Below are positions 43,085-51,879 of a stretch of DNA of 64,000 bases, in pieces. Origin of the DNA: Marivivens aquimaris (GTDB taxonomy: Bacteria; Pseudomonadota; Alphaproteobacteria; Rhodobacterales; Rhodobacteraceae); assembly GCF_015220045.1 (NCBI RefSeq), contig NZ_JADBGB010000001.1, positions 62,001-126,000 on the forward strand, in the 5' to 3' direction. Numbering within the stretch: the stretch's first letter is position 1; the number at the start of each line of letters is the position of its first letter. The notes below the pieces were generated by a model. The model did not search any database, was not told the DNA's origin, and saw only the letters and a list, made by a program, of their open reading frames with translations. The position numbers and the translations under genes were made by a program.

Positions 43085-43566
43085 TCGGACTTCTTGCAGC
43101 CGAGCAGATTGAATTCGCGTATCCGTGAAAGCGTATGCGCGATGCCTTCCGACACACTGCGATGGAATACGGCGCAGCCGCGTAGGCGCTCTCTGGTCCC
43201 GCTGTCATCCCCGTCCAGCGCCTCGATAATGTGTTCCACTTCGGACGCGGTGCGATCCATTTCCTCGCTCAGAGAGCCGAGCATGGACTGCAAAGCCGAG
43301 TGGGAAATCTCGAAATAATCCTGACGATCGCCCTCGCGCTCGACCCGCTGGATCATGCCGTGCTCGATCAGATGACGGGTATTGGAGCTGATGCTGCCGC
43401 GGCTCACGCCAAGCTCTGTCGCCAATTCGCTAAAGGAGTAGGGCTGGCCATCGAACAAAAGCAGGCCGGTAATGCGCCCGGAAATGGGGGTATGCCCCTT
43501 TCGCTCGGCAGATTTGGCCATGAGCTCTATAAAAGAAGCTCGCAGTTGTGCTTTATCTTTAGACAT
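43081..43566 (-). CDS. GbsR/MarR-family transcriptional regulator of the efflux operon
   Basis: The ATG at 43566 (MSKDKAQLRASFIELMAKSA) gives 161 residues. A winged helix-turn-helix lies at residues about 25-90 (GRITGLLLFDGQPYSFSELA, then ELGVSRGSISSNTRHLIEHG and RVEREGDRQDYFEI). A helical C-terminal part follows. This is the GbsR-like branch of MarR regulators. The gene is divergent from the RND efflux genes, and two identical-spacing inverted repeats lie in the shared promoter region, so it probably represses both units. Its 3' end overlaps the kinase gene by 4 bases. Confidence 0.85.
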   Translation of the reverse strand: MSKDKAQLRASFIELMAKSAERKGHTPISGRITGLLLFDGQPYSFSELATELGVSRGSISSNTRHLIEHGMIQRVEREGDRQDYFEISHSALQSMLGSLSEEMDRTASEVEHIIEALDGDDSGTRERLRGCAVFHRSVSEGIAHTLSRIREFNLLGCKKSD

Positions 43567-43607
43567 CGGACCCCCACGTGTGCAGTGCAACATAGTTTGT
43601 GGCGAAT

Positions 43608-43625
43608 GTTCAATCAAGACTGAAC
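43608..43625. promoter_or_regulatory. Operator 1 for the GbsR-like regulator
   Basis: GTTCA, eight bases, TGAAC. It lies 42 bases upstream of the regulator start and is repeated with the same spacing at 43663. Confidence 0.7.
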
Positions 43626-43662
43626 AAAGAGATTGACACTCACGTCAACCGTCACTAGCTGC

Positions 43663-43680
43663 GTTCAGTGAGGACTGAAC
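43663..43680. promoter_or_regulatory. Operator 2 for the GbsR-like regulator
   Basis: GTTCA, eight bases, TGAAC, 55 bases from operator 1 and 30 bases before the efflux adaptor start. Six of the eight spacer bases also agree or nearly agree (ATCAAGAC, GTGAGGAC). Confidence 0.7.
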
Positions 43681-43710
43681 AGTCACGACGGACAGAACCG
43701 GAGAAAATTT

Positions 43711-44916
43711 ATGCGACAGACGAATGGATGCCGTGAGGCCGCCAAGGGGATCACGCTCGTGCTCGCCCTTGCTGCACTTCCCATGGCCGCGTTTGCCCAA
43801 GAAGACGAGGCGCATACCGCCGAGCCCAACCGTATTCCGGCAGTATCGATTGCCACTGCCGAGACCTCCCATTTCAAAGAAACGGTTGCTGTGACCGGCA
43901 CGCTCGTCGCCCGCGAAGAGGTGCAGGTGTATCCGCAGGTCACCGGTTTTATCGTCAACGAACTCGTCGCTGAAACCGGCGACAGCGTTCAGGCGGGGCA
44001 GGTGCTTGCCGTGATCGACGACCGGACGCTGGGGTCGAAAGTGACCCAAGCGAACGCCGAACTGGCCCGCGCCAACGCAAGCCTGCGTCAGGCCACAAGC
44101 CAGGTCGCTTCGGCAGAGGCGAACCTGCATCAAGCCGAACAGGCGCTCCAACGGACACAATCGCTGCGTGACAGCGGCTCGGCCACGCAAGCCTCGCTCG
44201 ATAACGCGATCGCAGCGGAGCAAAGCGCCCGCGCGTCCTATGACGCCGCCAACGACGGTGTCGCAGTGGCAGAGGCTGCGATGGCGCAGGCGCAGGCGGC
44301 ACTGGATGTGGCGGAGCGTGATTATGAAAACGCCCACGTCACCGCGCCGGTCGCCGGTATCGTGTCCGAACGCAACGCGGAGCTGGGCATGATCGCTTCG
44401 GTCGCGGGCAACCCGATGTTCCGTCTGATCCGTGACGGCCAGATCGAACTGCTCGCCGATGTGGTCGAAAACGAACTGGTGAAGCTCGAAGTCGGCCAGA
44501 CCGTCCAACTGAACGTTGCCGGTTTGCCATCGGGCAGCGGCACCGTCCGCCTCGTGCCGCCGGTCGTCGATAGCCGCACCCGTCTGGGTGAAGTGCGTAT
44601 TTCCATCGAAAGCCAAGAGGGCCTGCGCCCCGGTATGTTCGCCAGCGGCACCATCATGGTGACCGAGCGTGACGGCCTTGGCGTGCCATCCACGGCGGTT
44701 CTGTCTGCCGAGAATGGCTCCAAGGTGCTGACCGTTGTCGATGGCAGCGTCCATGAGGTCGAGGTCACGCCTGGCCTTATCTTTGACGGGCAGCGCGAAA
44801 TCCTCGACGGGATCGACGCAGGTACCGAAGTCCTCGCCCGCGCGGGTGCGTTCTTTGGCGAAGGCGACGAAGTGCAGCCGCTCAAGGACGCGGCTGAGGT
44901 GGAGCATTCCGAATGA
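43711..44916 (+). CDS. RND efflux periplasmic adaptor (membrane fusion protein)
   Basis: The 401-residue protein has a signal peptide (cleavage near AAFA-QE). The lipoyl-like halves (VQVYPQVTGFIVNELVAETG and NAHVTAPVAGIVSERNAELG) flank a long helical hairpin of about 120 residues, followed by beta-barrel parts. This is the MacA/AcrA-type adaptor that joins an inner-membrane RND pump to an outer-membrane channel. GGAG lies seven to eight bases before the ATG. It overlaps the pump gene as ATGA. No TolC-like gene is in the window. Confidence 0.93.
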   Translation: MRQTNGCREAAKGITLVLALAALPMAAFAQEDEAHTAEPNRIPAVSIATAETSHFKETVAVTGTLVAREEVQVYPQVTGFIVNELVAETGDSVQAGQVLAVIDDRTLGSKVTQANAELARANASLRQATSQVASAEANLHQAEQALQRTQSLRDSGSATQASLDNAIAAEQSARASYDAANDGVAVAEAAMAQAQAALDVAERDYENAHVTAPVAGIVSERNAELGMIASVAGNPMFRLIRDGQIELLADVVENELVKLEVGQTVQLNVAGLPSGSGTVRLVPPVVDSRTRLGEVRISIESQEGLRPGMFASGTIMVTERDGLGVPSTAVLSAENGSKVLTVVDGSVHEVEVTPGLIFDGQREILDGIDAGTEVLARAGAFFGEGDEVQPLKDAAEVEHSE

Positions 44917-47900
44917 ACTTCTCCACCCTCTCCATCCGGCATCCGGTTCCGCCGATAGCCCTGTTCGTGATCCTCGTGATCATGGGGCTTGTCAGCTTTT
45001 TCCGCTTGCCCGTCACGCAAATGCCGAACGTCGACCTTCCGGTCATCAACATCAGCATCGGCGCGCCGGGGTCGGCGCCGTCCGAAATCTCGTCTCAGGT
45101 GATCCAGCCTGTTGAGACCGAAGCGAGTGATATCGCGGGCGTCAGCCACATCGCGGCAACGGCTCGTGAGGGCCTTGCGACGATGACCATCATCTTCGAC
45201 ATGGGTACCAACACCGACCGCGCGCTGAACGACGTCAAAGACGCCGTGACCGCTGCGCGTGGCGATATGCCCGAAACGATCAGCGAACCGATCATCCAGC
45301 GTCTGGACTTCACTGGTGAGCCGATCCTGACCTACGCCGTGCTCGATCCGACCAAGACGACCGAAGAGCTTTCGACCTTTGTGGACGACGTTGTCGCCCG
45401 CGAGGTTATCAGCGCATCGGGCGTCGGTAGCGTCGAGCGTATGGGCGGCGCGGATAGCGAGGTGAACGTCAATCTCGATCCCGACCGTCTGCTGGCGTTC
45501 GATCTGTCGGCCAGCAACGTCAGCCAGCAGCTTCTCCAGACCAACCGCGACCAAGGCGGCGGTTCGGGAGATCTGTCGGGTGTCGAATACGCGATCCGTA
45601 CGTTGGGTTCGGCCCAGTCCATCGAACAACTGGCCCGCACCCCGATCCGCACGCCCGCTGGCGGCACCATTCCGCTAAGCGCGCTTGGCACCGTGGAAAG
45701 TGGGGCAGGCGAGGTTGCGACCTTTGCGCTTTATAACAACCAGCCTGTTGTCGCGTTCGGTGTCTACCGTGCCAGCGGCGCGTCCGACCTCGAAGCGGGG
45801 GAGAACGCCAAGCACAAGCTGGAGGAGCTCAAGGAGCAGTATCCCAACGTCGAATTCGCGCTGGTGAACGACACGACCGTCTACACCGAGGCGAACTTTG
45901 AATCGGCGATGGATACACTCTACGAAGGTGCGATCCTCGCGATCATCGTGGTGTTCCTGTTCCTGCGGGACTGGCGCGCGACCGTCGTCGCATTCGTGGC
46001 GCTGCCGCTTTCGGCCATTCCGACGTTCATCGTCATGGACATGCTGGGCTTCTCGCTCAACACGATCAGTCTTCTGGGTATCACGCTCGTCGTCGGTATC
46101 CTCGTGGACGACGCGATTGTGGAGATCGAGAATATCGTCAGGCACATTCAGCTCGGGGCCAAACCCTATGATGCTGCGGTCGAAGCTGCGGACGAGATCG
46201 GTCTGACGGTTATCGCGATCAGCTTTACCATCGTGGCCGTGTTCGCGCCGGTGAGCTTCATGGGCGGTATTGCGGGCGAGTTCTTTAAGCAGTTCGGTCT
46301 GACCGTGGCTGTGGCGGTGCTGTTCTCGCTGCTCGTCGCGCGTCTGATCACGCCGCTCTTTGCCGCATACTTCATGAAGTCGGGCAAGGTGCACGCAGAG
46401 CCCAAGGACGGCTTCATCATGCGTCGCTACATGGGCGTGCTGGCTTGGACCCTGCGCAACCGCGTCATCACGCTGTTCATTGGTCTCGCGATCTTTGCAG
46501 GCTCGATCTATTCGGCCACCCTGCTGCCGACGGAGTTCATTCCGGCGTCCGATACCGGCCGCTCGATTGTCTCCATCGAACTGCCGCCTGGCTCGACGAT
46601 CGAAGAGGCCCGCGAGGTCGGTGATATCGCCACCGAGCGCCTGATGCAGATCCCCGAAATGGAGGGCATCTTCGTTGACGGTTCCTCGGCCACGAAAATC
46701 TCGCTCCGCGTCGATTATGGCGACAAGGAAGAGCGCGAGCGTGACTTCGTTGCGATCAATGCGGACATCGAGGCGCTGCTCGCCGATATTCCGGACATCC
46801 GTTACTACGTGATGGACGAGGACGGCGCGCGCGAGATCGTCATCAACGTGCAGGGCGACACGCAGGAGGCCGCGCAGGAAGCTGCCGTGCTGCTCCTGGC
46901 AGAACTGAAAACGCTGCCCGAATTGCGTAACCCTGCCAGCTCGGCCTCGCTGCTGCGTCCTGAAATCCAAATCATTCCCAACCCCGATCTGGCGGCGCAG
47001 CTTGGCGTGAATGCCGCGACCCTGTCTTCGGCCATTCGTGTGGCGACCATGGGCGATATCGACGCCAACCTCGCGCAGTTCGACGCGGGCGAGGAATCGA
47101 TTCCGATCCGTGTGCGTCTGAACGAGGAGACCCGCAACGACGTGTCGCGTCTGATGGCGTTCCGTCTACCGAACTCCTCGGGCGAGCTGGTGCCGCTGGG
47201 CGCTGTGGCGGAGGTTCGTCTGTCTTCCGGCAGCAGTGTCATCGAACGCTACGACCAGCGTTACAGTATCGCGATCGAAGCGGACACTGCCGAGGGCGTG
47301 GCGCTGGGTGATGCGACTGCCGCCATTCAGGCCGCCGCCGACAGCATCGAGATGCCCGAAGGCGCCAACATCGAGGAATCGGGTGACGCCGAGACGATGA
47401 ACGACATCTTCTCAAGCTTCGCGCTGGCGATGGGTGCGGGCATCATGCTGGTCTACATCGTGCTGGTTCTGCTGTTCAGCAGCTTCGTCACGCCGCTGAC
47501 AATCATGATGTCGCTGCCGCTGGCCATCGGTGGTGCGATCTTCGGTCTGTACATCTACGGCTCGGGCATCGGTCTGTCGGTCGTCATCGGCTTCCTCATG
47601 CTGATGGGCATCGTGACCAAGAACGCGATCATGCTGGTCGAATTCGCGCTGGAGGCCATCCACAACGGCGCCGACCGCTCGGCTGCGATCATCGATGCGG
47701 CGCACAAGCGTGCCCGTCCGATCATCATGACCACGATCGCGATGACTGCGGGCATGATTCCTTCGGCCATGGCGCACTCCACCGGCGGCGAATTCCGCGC
47801 GCCGATGGCGATTGCGGTGATCGGTGGCCTGCTGCTGTCGACCGCGCTATCGCTGCTGTTCGTGCCGTCGCTGTTCAGTGTGATGGAAGGTCTGAAGCAC

Positions 47901-47975
47901 CGCCTGCGCAGGCTGCTGCTCTGGGGCCTTGGCGGTGATCCGTCGAAGGATAGCAAGACCGCGCAAGCCCACTAA
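44913..47975 (+). CDS. RND efflux transporter (AcrB/HAE1 type)
   Basis: The 1020-residue protein has the twelve-helix, two-fold plan of AcrB pumps with two large periplasmic regions. Markers are IRHPVPPIALFVILVIMG at the first helix, the proton-relay helix GILVDDAIVEIENIVRHIQ near residue 400 with its two aspartates, and GFLMLMGIVTKNAIMLVEFA near residue 890. It would use the proton gradient to export drugs or other small amphiphilic compounds. The substrate is not evident. It is the second gene of the operon and is followed by an intrinsic terminator. Confidence 0.95.
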   Translation: MNFSTLSIRHPVPPIALFVILVIMGLVSFFRLPVTQMPNVDLPVINISIGAPGSAPSEISSQVIQPVETEASDIAGVSHIAATAREGLATMTIIFDMGTNTDRALNDVKDAVTAARGDMPETISEPIIQRLDFTGEPILTYAVLDPTKTTEELSTFVDDVVAREVISASGVGSVERMGGADSEVNVNLDPDRLLAFDLSASNVSQQLLQTNRDQGGGSGDLSGVEYAIRTLGSAQSIEQLARTPIRTPAGGTIPLSALGTVESGAGEVATFALYNNQPVVAFGVYRASGASDLEAGENAKHKLEELKEQYPNVEFALVNDTTVYTEANFESAMDTLYEGAILAIIVVFLFLRDWRATVVAFVALPLSAIPTFIVMDMLGFSLNTISLLGITLVVGILVDDAIVEIENIVRHIQLGAKPYDAAVEAADEIGLTVIAISFTIVAVFAPVSFMGGIAGEFFKQFGLTVAVAVLFSLLVARLITPLFAAYFMKSGKVHAEPKDGFIMRRYMGVLAWTLRNRVITLFIGLAIFAGSIYSATLLPTEFIPASDTGRSIVSIELPPGSTIEEAREVGDIATERLMQIPEMEGIFVDGSSATKISLRVDYGDKEERERDFVAINADIEALLADIPDIRYYVMDEDGAREIVINVQGDTQEAAQEAAVLLLAELKTLPELRNPASSASLLRPEIQIIPNPDLAAQLGVNAATLSSAIRVATMGDIDANLAQFDAGEESIPIRVRLNEETRNDVSRLMAFRLPNSSGELVPLGAVAEVRLSSGSSVIERYDQRYSIAIEADTAEGVALGDATAAIQAAADSIEMPEGANIEESGDAETMNDIFSSFALAMGAGIMLVYIVLVLLFSSFVTPLTIMMSLPLAIGGAIFGLYIYGSGIGLSVVIGFLMLMGIVTKNAIMLVEFALEAIHNGADRSAAIIDAAHKRARPIIMTTIAMTAGMIPSAMAHSTGGEFRAPMAIAVIGGLLLSTALSLLFVPSLFSVMEGLKHRLRRLLLWGLGGDPSKDSKTAQAH

Positions 47976-47981
47976 ACAACA

Positions 47982-48009
47982 AAACGCCCGCTTTTCAGCG
48001 GGCGTTTCG
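47982..48009 (+). terminator. Terminator of the RND efflux operon
   Basis: AAACGCCCGC (47982-47991) pairs with GCGGGCGTTT (47998-48007) around TTTTCA. A strong stem with a short T end. Confidence 0.85.
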
Positions 48010-48137
48010 ACATTTGGGGACATGTCATCCGATGCGTCTCCGCGCCGGACAGGCATTGAATATCAGGGGGCGGGGAGGCGTCGCAAGTTGAGGGCTCGGC
48101 TGGAAATAGCCGTCCGCAAAATGCTGCTGATCAAAAA

Positions 48138-48161
48138 CAAAAAACACGCCGAAAGGCGTGT
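48138..48161 (-). terminator. Terminator downstream of tRNA-Ala
   Basis: On the minus strand ACACGCC, loop TTTC, GGCGTGT and a run of T lie 23 bases after the tRNA 3' end. Confidence 0.85.
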
Positions 48162-48183
48162 CATCGTCACCGTCGAGGGTGAT

Positions 48184-48259
<76 letters not shown>

Positions 48260-48360
48260 GTTATCGTTCGCTTTTCCGTCACCGGCGTTACGTCGATGGC
48301 GGCTATCTAAAGGTCGGCTCGGGCGGGTGCAAGAGCAAAAACGCCCGAGCCGGAAATTTC

Positions 48361-48684
48361 TTAGTCGTCGTCGTCTTTGGCAGCAACGTCGCCAAGTTCT
48401 TCGAACGAGACGTTATCGTCGTCGCTGTCATCATCGTCGAGCAGGTCGTCGTCGATATCGACATCTTCGTCGTCGTCGAGGATCAGATCTTCTTCTTCCT
48501 CGTTCGACTTCAGTTTCTTGGTCTGCGCGTCTTCGGCGTCGGCGACCATGGTACGGGTCTTCGACGATTCAATGTTTACGACTTCGCCAGTATAGGGGCT
48601 GACGATCGGGTCACGATTCAGGTCGTAAAAACGCTTGCCGGTGGTCGGGCAAACGCGCTTGGTTCCCCATTCTTCCTTGGGCAT
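48361..48684 (-). CDS. FYDLN-acid domain protein (TIGR02300 family)
   Basis: The ATG at 48684 (MPKEEWGTKRVCPTTGKRFY) follows AAGGGA. The N-terminal 45 residues carry the family signature CPTTGKRFYDLNRDPIVSPY. The rest of the 107 residues is extremely acidic, with long runs of aspartate and glutamate after residue 60. The family is typical of alphaproteobacteria and its function is not known. It is transcribed towards the tRNA-Ala gene. Confidence 0.92.
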   Translation of the reverse strand: MPKEEWGTKRVCPTTGKRFYDLNRDPIVSPYTGEVVNIESSKTRTMVADAEDAQTKKLKSNEEEEDLILDDDEDVDIDDDLLDDDDSDDDNVSFEELGDVAAKDDDD

Positions 48685-48789
48685 GGCTATCCCTTCAATA
48701 TTCACGCTCTTGCGGTGGATCGATGCCACCTGCCATAAGCCGGAACAGGTGTCAAAGCCTTTGGCACCTTAATTGTCAAGAAGGTGCAT

Positions 48790-49482
48790 ATGGGACCGCA
48801 TAGTTTGCCTGGCAACCCTCCGATCGCGATCACCTTGCGTCGTTCGACGCGGGCGCGGCGGATCAGCCTGCGAATTTCGCGGGTCGACGGGCGTGTGACC
48901 CTTACCATACCGAAAAAAGTCTCAGAAGCCGAGGGTATGGCCTTTGCCCGCGAGCGTGAGGAGTGGCTGCGCGGTCACCTTTCCGAGATGTCGGGCGTCA
49001 ATGTCGTCGGGATCGGCTCCAAGGTGCCCGTGCGCGGCATCCTGCGAGAGGTCACAGCGGGGCAGGGGCGCAGCATCGCGATGAACGATTCGCAGTTGAT
49101 AGTGCCTGGTGATCCCGCGCGGGCTGGTGTGCGGGTGCAGGCGATGCTCAAGACGATGGCCCGCGATGCGCTAGCGGAGGCGTCGGACCGCTATGCCGCC
49201 AAGGTCGGGAAGCAATACAACAAGATCACCCTGCGCGATACGCGCTCCCGATGGGGGTCGTGTACGTCGCGGAAGGACCTGATGTATTCGTGGCGGCTGA
49301 TTATGGCTCCGGCCGAAGTTCTGGAGTATGTGGCCGCCCACGAGGTCGCGCATCTGGTGGAAATGAACCACTCCGACGCGTTCTGGAATGTGGTCGAGGG
49401 CATCTATCCCGACTACCGCAAGGTGCGTCATTGGTTGCGGGTGAACGGGCAGGATCTTCACAGCTATCGCTTCACCGATTGA
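48790..49482 (+). CDS. YgjP-like zinc metallopeptidase (DUF45/SprT-type fold)
   Basis: The ATG at 48790 has AAGAAGG just upstream; an in-frame GTG lies two codons earlier. The 230-residue protein begins with a basic beta domain (ITLRRSTRARRISLRISRVDG). The C-terminal domain has SRWGSCTSRKDLMYSWRL and the zinc motif AAHEVAHLVEMNHSDAFW, where two histidines and a glutamate of HExxH lie in a helix and a third ligand follows. This is the YgjP/M48-like group found next to many housekeeping genes. Its substrate is not known. Confidence 0.9.
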   Translation: MGPHSLPGNPPIAITLRRSTRARRISLRISRVDGRVTLTIPKKVSEAEGMAFAREREEWLRGHLSEMSGVNVVGIGSKVPVRGILREVTAGQGRSIAMNDSQLIVPGDPARAGVRVQAMLKTMARDALAEASDRYAAKVGKQYNKITLRDTRSRWGSCTSRKDLMYSWRLIMAPAEVLEYVAAHEVAHLVEMNHSDAFWNVVEGIYPDYRKVRHWLRVNGQDLHSYRFTD

Positions 49483-49494
49483 CCTGCACGGCGT

Positions 49495-49506
49495 TTGTGA
49501 TCACAA
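49495..49506. promoter_or_regulatory. Palindromic operator in front of the GntR gene
   Basis: TTGTGATCACAA is a perfect 12-base palindrome that ends eight bases before the GntR start codon. The core TGTGATCACA is repeated twice in front of sucC. Its position over the ribosome-binding region fits self-repression or activation. Confidence 0.7.
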
Positions 49507-49513
49507 GAAACGC

Positions 49514-50164
49514 ATGATCCCGCCCTCACGTCCCGTCGACTCCGCTGCCTCTGCCCATGAACGGGTGTACCGTGCGCTCCGCACGCAGGTCATGCACGGA
49601 GAGATCGCGCCAGGTGCGGCGCTGACGTTGCGGGGGATCGGCAAGCAGTTCGACGTCTCCATGACCCCTGCGCGCGAAGCCGTGCGCCGCCTCGTGGCCG
49701 AAGGCGCGCTGTTCCTGTCGTCTTCGGGCCGTGTGTCCACGCCAGAACTGACCAACGAGCGGATCGAGGAACTGGCGAGCATCCGTGCGCTGCTGGAGCC
49801 GGAACTTGCGAGCCGCGCGCTGCCGCGTGCGCACTTTGCCCTGATCGAACGTCTGGAGACAATTAATTCGGGCGTCAGTCAGATGGTCGCGCGGCACAGC
49901 GCGTCGGGATACATCCGCATGAACCTCGAATTCCACAGGACGCTTTATCTGCGCGCTCAGGCACCCGCCATGCTCGCGATGCTGGAGACGGTGTGGTTGC
50001 AGCTCGGGCCGACCATGAGCGCCCTCTATGGGCGTCTGAACCGCACAGAGCCGCCGTATCACCACAAGCTGATCCTCGCCGCACTCAAGGCTGGCGACGA
50101 GCCGAGCCTGCGCCTCGCCATTCGGACGGACGTGACGCAGGGCCTGCGGATGCTGAAGAACTGA
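49514..50164 (+). CDS. GntR/FCD-family transcriptional regulator, possibly AkgR-like
   Basis: The 216-residue protein has a winged helix-turn-helix at residues 15-75 (RVYRALRTQVMHGEIAPG, then LRGIGKQFDVSMTPAREAVRRLVAEG) and an all-helical FCD effector domain (LEFHRTLYLRAQAP, HHKLILAALKAGD). FCD domains bind small carboxylates. The palindrome in its promoter also occurs upstream of sucC, which points to control of 2-oxoglutarate/succinate metabolism. In Rhodobacter sphaeroides a regulator named AkgR has such a role; I recall this but cannot confirm orthology here. Confidence 0.88.
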   Translation: MIPPSRPVDSAASAHERVYRALRTQVMHGEIAPGAALTLRGIGKQFDVSMTPAREAVRRLVAEGALFLSSSGRVSTPELTNERIEELASIRALLEPELASRALPRAHFALIERLETINSGVSQMVARHSASGYIRMNLEFHRTLYLRAQAPAMLAMLETVWLQLGPTMSALYGRLNRTEPPYHHKLILAALKAGDEPSLRLAIRTDVTQGLRMLKN

Positions 50165-50167
50165 TCC

Positions 50168-50740
50168 TCAGGCGAGGACCAACTCTCCGTTTCCATCGAG
50201 AGTGCCGGACAGTCGGCGCAGGATTTCCTTCACCGTCTGCGGACGCAGGTCGAGCTGGTCGGTCACATCAACCAGCGTATCGTAGGCTTCTTGCGTGATC
50301 GGACCGTAGGCTGCGGCCATGCGGATGGCAGCCTCCATAACCTCTGTGCGTTGCTGGAACGACAGGGTCGTGCCGAGGGCGTCGATCATATCGCGCGCAC
50401 CGACGGTGCGTTGCAGGCCGTCCAGAACACGTCCGTGTAGCGGGCGTTCACCGAACATCTCGTCCAGCGCGTCACCGATGAAGTCGGCGTCCGCAGGATC
50501 GACGTTGCCGCGCGCGGTCGCGACGTAGCACATGGCCGTCAGCGCCTCTGTCGTGGTGCGGGACAGTTGATAATTGACCGAGTTTTCACGGCGCGGGCGG
50601 GACTGCGCGGGCGTCAGGCGAAACATCAGCAGGCATAGGATGATAGCAGCGACAAGGACGCCAATCGTTGGCGCATCGCTAAACGGCATTGCAGCCGCAG
50701 GACCGTGGGATTCCACGGGCAACCAGAGAACTCGTAACAT
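50168..50740 (-). CDS. TerB-like membrane-anchored protein
   Basis: A short N-terminus with one membrane helix (residues about 24-42) and a basic stretch is followed by a helical domain (ALTAMCYVATARGNVDPADA, then VMEAAIRMAAAYGPITQEA) that resembles TerB-type tellurite-resistance domains in its duplicated helix pattern with acidic residues. The 190-residue protein has no recognised function. It converges on the GntR gene with 3 bases between the stops and is divergent from the dioxygenase gene. Confidence 0.65.
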   Translation of the reverse strand: MLRVLWLPVESHGPAAAMPFSDAPTIGVLVAAIILCLLMFRLTPAQSRPRRENSVNYQLSRTTTEALTAMCYVATARGNVDPADADFIGDALDEMFGERPLHGRVLDGLQRTVGARDMIDALGTTLSFQQRTEVMEAAIRMAAAYGPITQEAYDTLVDVTDQLDLRPQTVKEILRRLSGTLDGNGELVLA

Positions 50741-50905
50741 GACACACGCTCTAACTGAGCAAAAACAAACTGACTAAATCGTATCATAAATCGGGGGCCT
50801 GTCTCAAAGAATATACCTTTTCACCAAAACTATTGGGCAGTGATGCGACAGAAACACGTCTGGAGCTCGTTAAATTTCGGAAAGCTAAACGAGGTTTTAT
50901 TCAAA

Positions 50906-51757
50906 ATGTCCGATTTTCTCCCCACTTCCCGCCGCGGTTTGCTGCGCGCTCTGGCCGCTGCTCCGGTTGCTGCCGTGTTCCCGATGGCCAGCCGTGCGCA
51001 GGACGCCGCCGCTGCCTCCGCCGGCCTGATTTCGTCTTCCGTCTGTCTGGTGATGCCCGAAACCACCGAGGGTCCGTACTATATCGACCCCGAGCTGGTG
51101 CGTGCCGATATCACCGAAGAGAAGACCGGCGTGCCGCTCAAGATGCAGATCCAGGTGGTCGATGCGAACTGTACGCCGATCCCCGAGGCGCGTGTCGATA
51201 TCTGGCACTGCGATGCGCAGGGCAACTACTCGGGCTACGCGAACCAAGGCTCGGACGGCACGGTGAATACCGAAGGCGAGACCTTCCTGCGCGGCACGCT
51301 GATGGCGGACGAGAGCGGCATCGTCAGCTTCGACACCATCTACCCAGGTTGGTATCGCGGCCGCACGACACACATCCACTACAAGGTCTTCCTCGACGAG
51401 ACGACAGTTCTGACGAGCCAAATTTTCTTCCCCGATGCGCTGAGCCAGTACCTGTTCGAGAACGTCACCGAGTACGAACGTTCGGGCACCCGCGATACGG
51501 TGAACAAGACCGACTCCATCGCGCAGGATGCGGGCGACGGGGCCTATTGTTTCATCAAGGAGCAGTCGGACGGCTATGTCGCGGCGCTGGTTGTCGGTGT
51601 GAACCCTGATGCGGTCAGCAGCGAAGGTGGCATGGGCGCTCCGGGTGGTCAGCCGCCCGCAGGTGGTCCGCAGGGTGGCGGTGAGCCGCCCGCGCAGGGT
51701 GGTCCGCTGGGCGGTGACTGGACGCCCGAGGGGTTGGTTCCGGGTACGGACAACTAA
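50906..51757 (+). CDS. Tat-exported intradiol ring-cleavage dioxygenase-like protein
   Basis: The ATG at 50906 opens a twin-arginine signal (PTSRRGLLRALAAAPVAAVF), so the protein is probably exported folded. The catalytic core is that of protocatechuate/catechol intradiol dioxygenases: TTEGPYYID with a tyrosine ligand, VDIWHCDAQGNYSGY, and YPGWYRGRTTHIHYKVF with the tyrosine and two histidine ligands of Fe(III). The last 35 residues are a glycine/proline-rich tail (GGQPPAGGPQGGGEPP). Cytoplasmic ring-cleavage enzymes have no Tat signal and work in pathways; here no catabolic genes are adjacent. The physiological substrate is unknown. Confidence 0.85.
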   Translation: MSDFLPTSRRGLLRALAAAPVAAVFPMASRAQDAAAASAGLISSSVCLVMPETTEGPYYIDPELVRADITEEKTGVPLKMQIQVVDANCTPIPEARVDIWHCDAQGNYSGYANQGSDGTVNTEGETFLRGTLMADESGIVSFDTIYPGWYRGRTTHIHYKVFLDETTVLTSQIFFPDALSQYLFENVTEYERSGTRDTVNKTDSIAQDAGDGAYCFIKEQSDGYVAALVVGVNPDAVSSEGGMGAPGGQPPAGGPQGGGEPPAQGGPLGGDWTPEGLVPGTDN

Positions 51758-51761
51758 GGGT

Positions 51762-51830
51762 GGGAGGGGCTCTGCCCCTCTTGGCCTTTGGCCAATTCAC
51801 CCCGGGATATTTGGGGCACAAAGGCAAAGA
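51762..51830 (+). repeat. Intergenic composite repeat, copy 1
   Basis: A hairpin GAGGGGC-TCT-GCCCCTC (51764-51780) is followed by CCCCGGGATATTTGGGGCA and an A/G-rich end. The order and wording match copy 2 at 53762. Similar hairpin-plus-GTATTT elements are familiar from intergenic regions of many Rhodobacterales (from memory). Confidence 0.45.
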
Positions 51831-51832
51831 AA

Positions 51833-51857
51833 AAGGGCGGCAGATGGGGCCGCCCTT
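51833..51857 (-). terminator. Terminator of the suc-lpd operon
   Basis: On the minus strand AAGGGCGGC pairs with GCCGCCCTT around a seven-base loop, followed by TTTCTTTG. It lies 23 bases after the lpd stop. Confidence 0.85.
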
Positions 51858-51879
51858 TGTGTTTGGGTTACGGGGTCGA

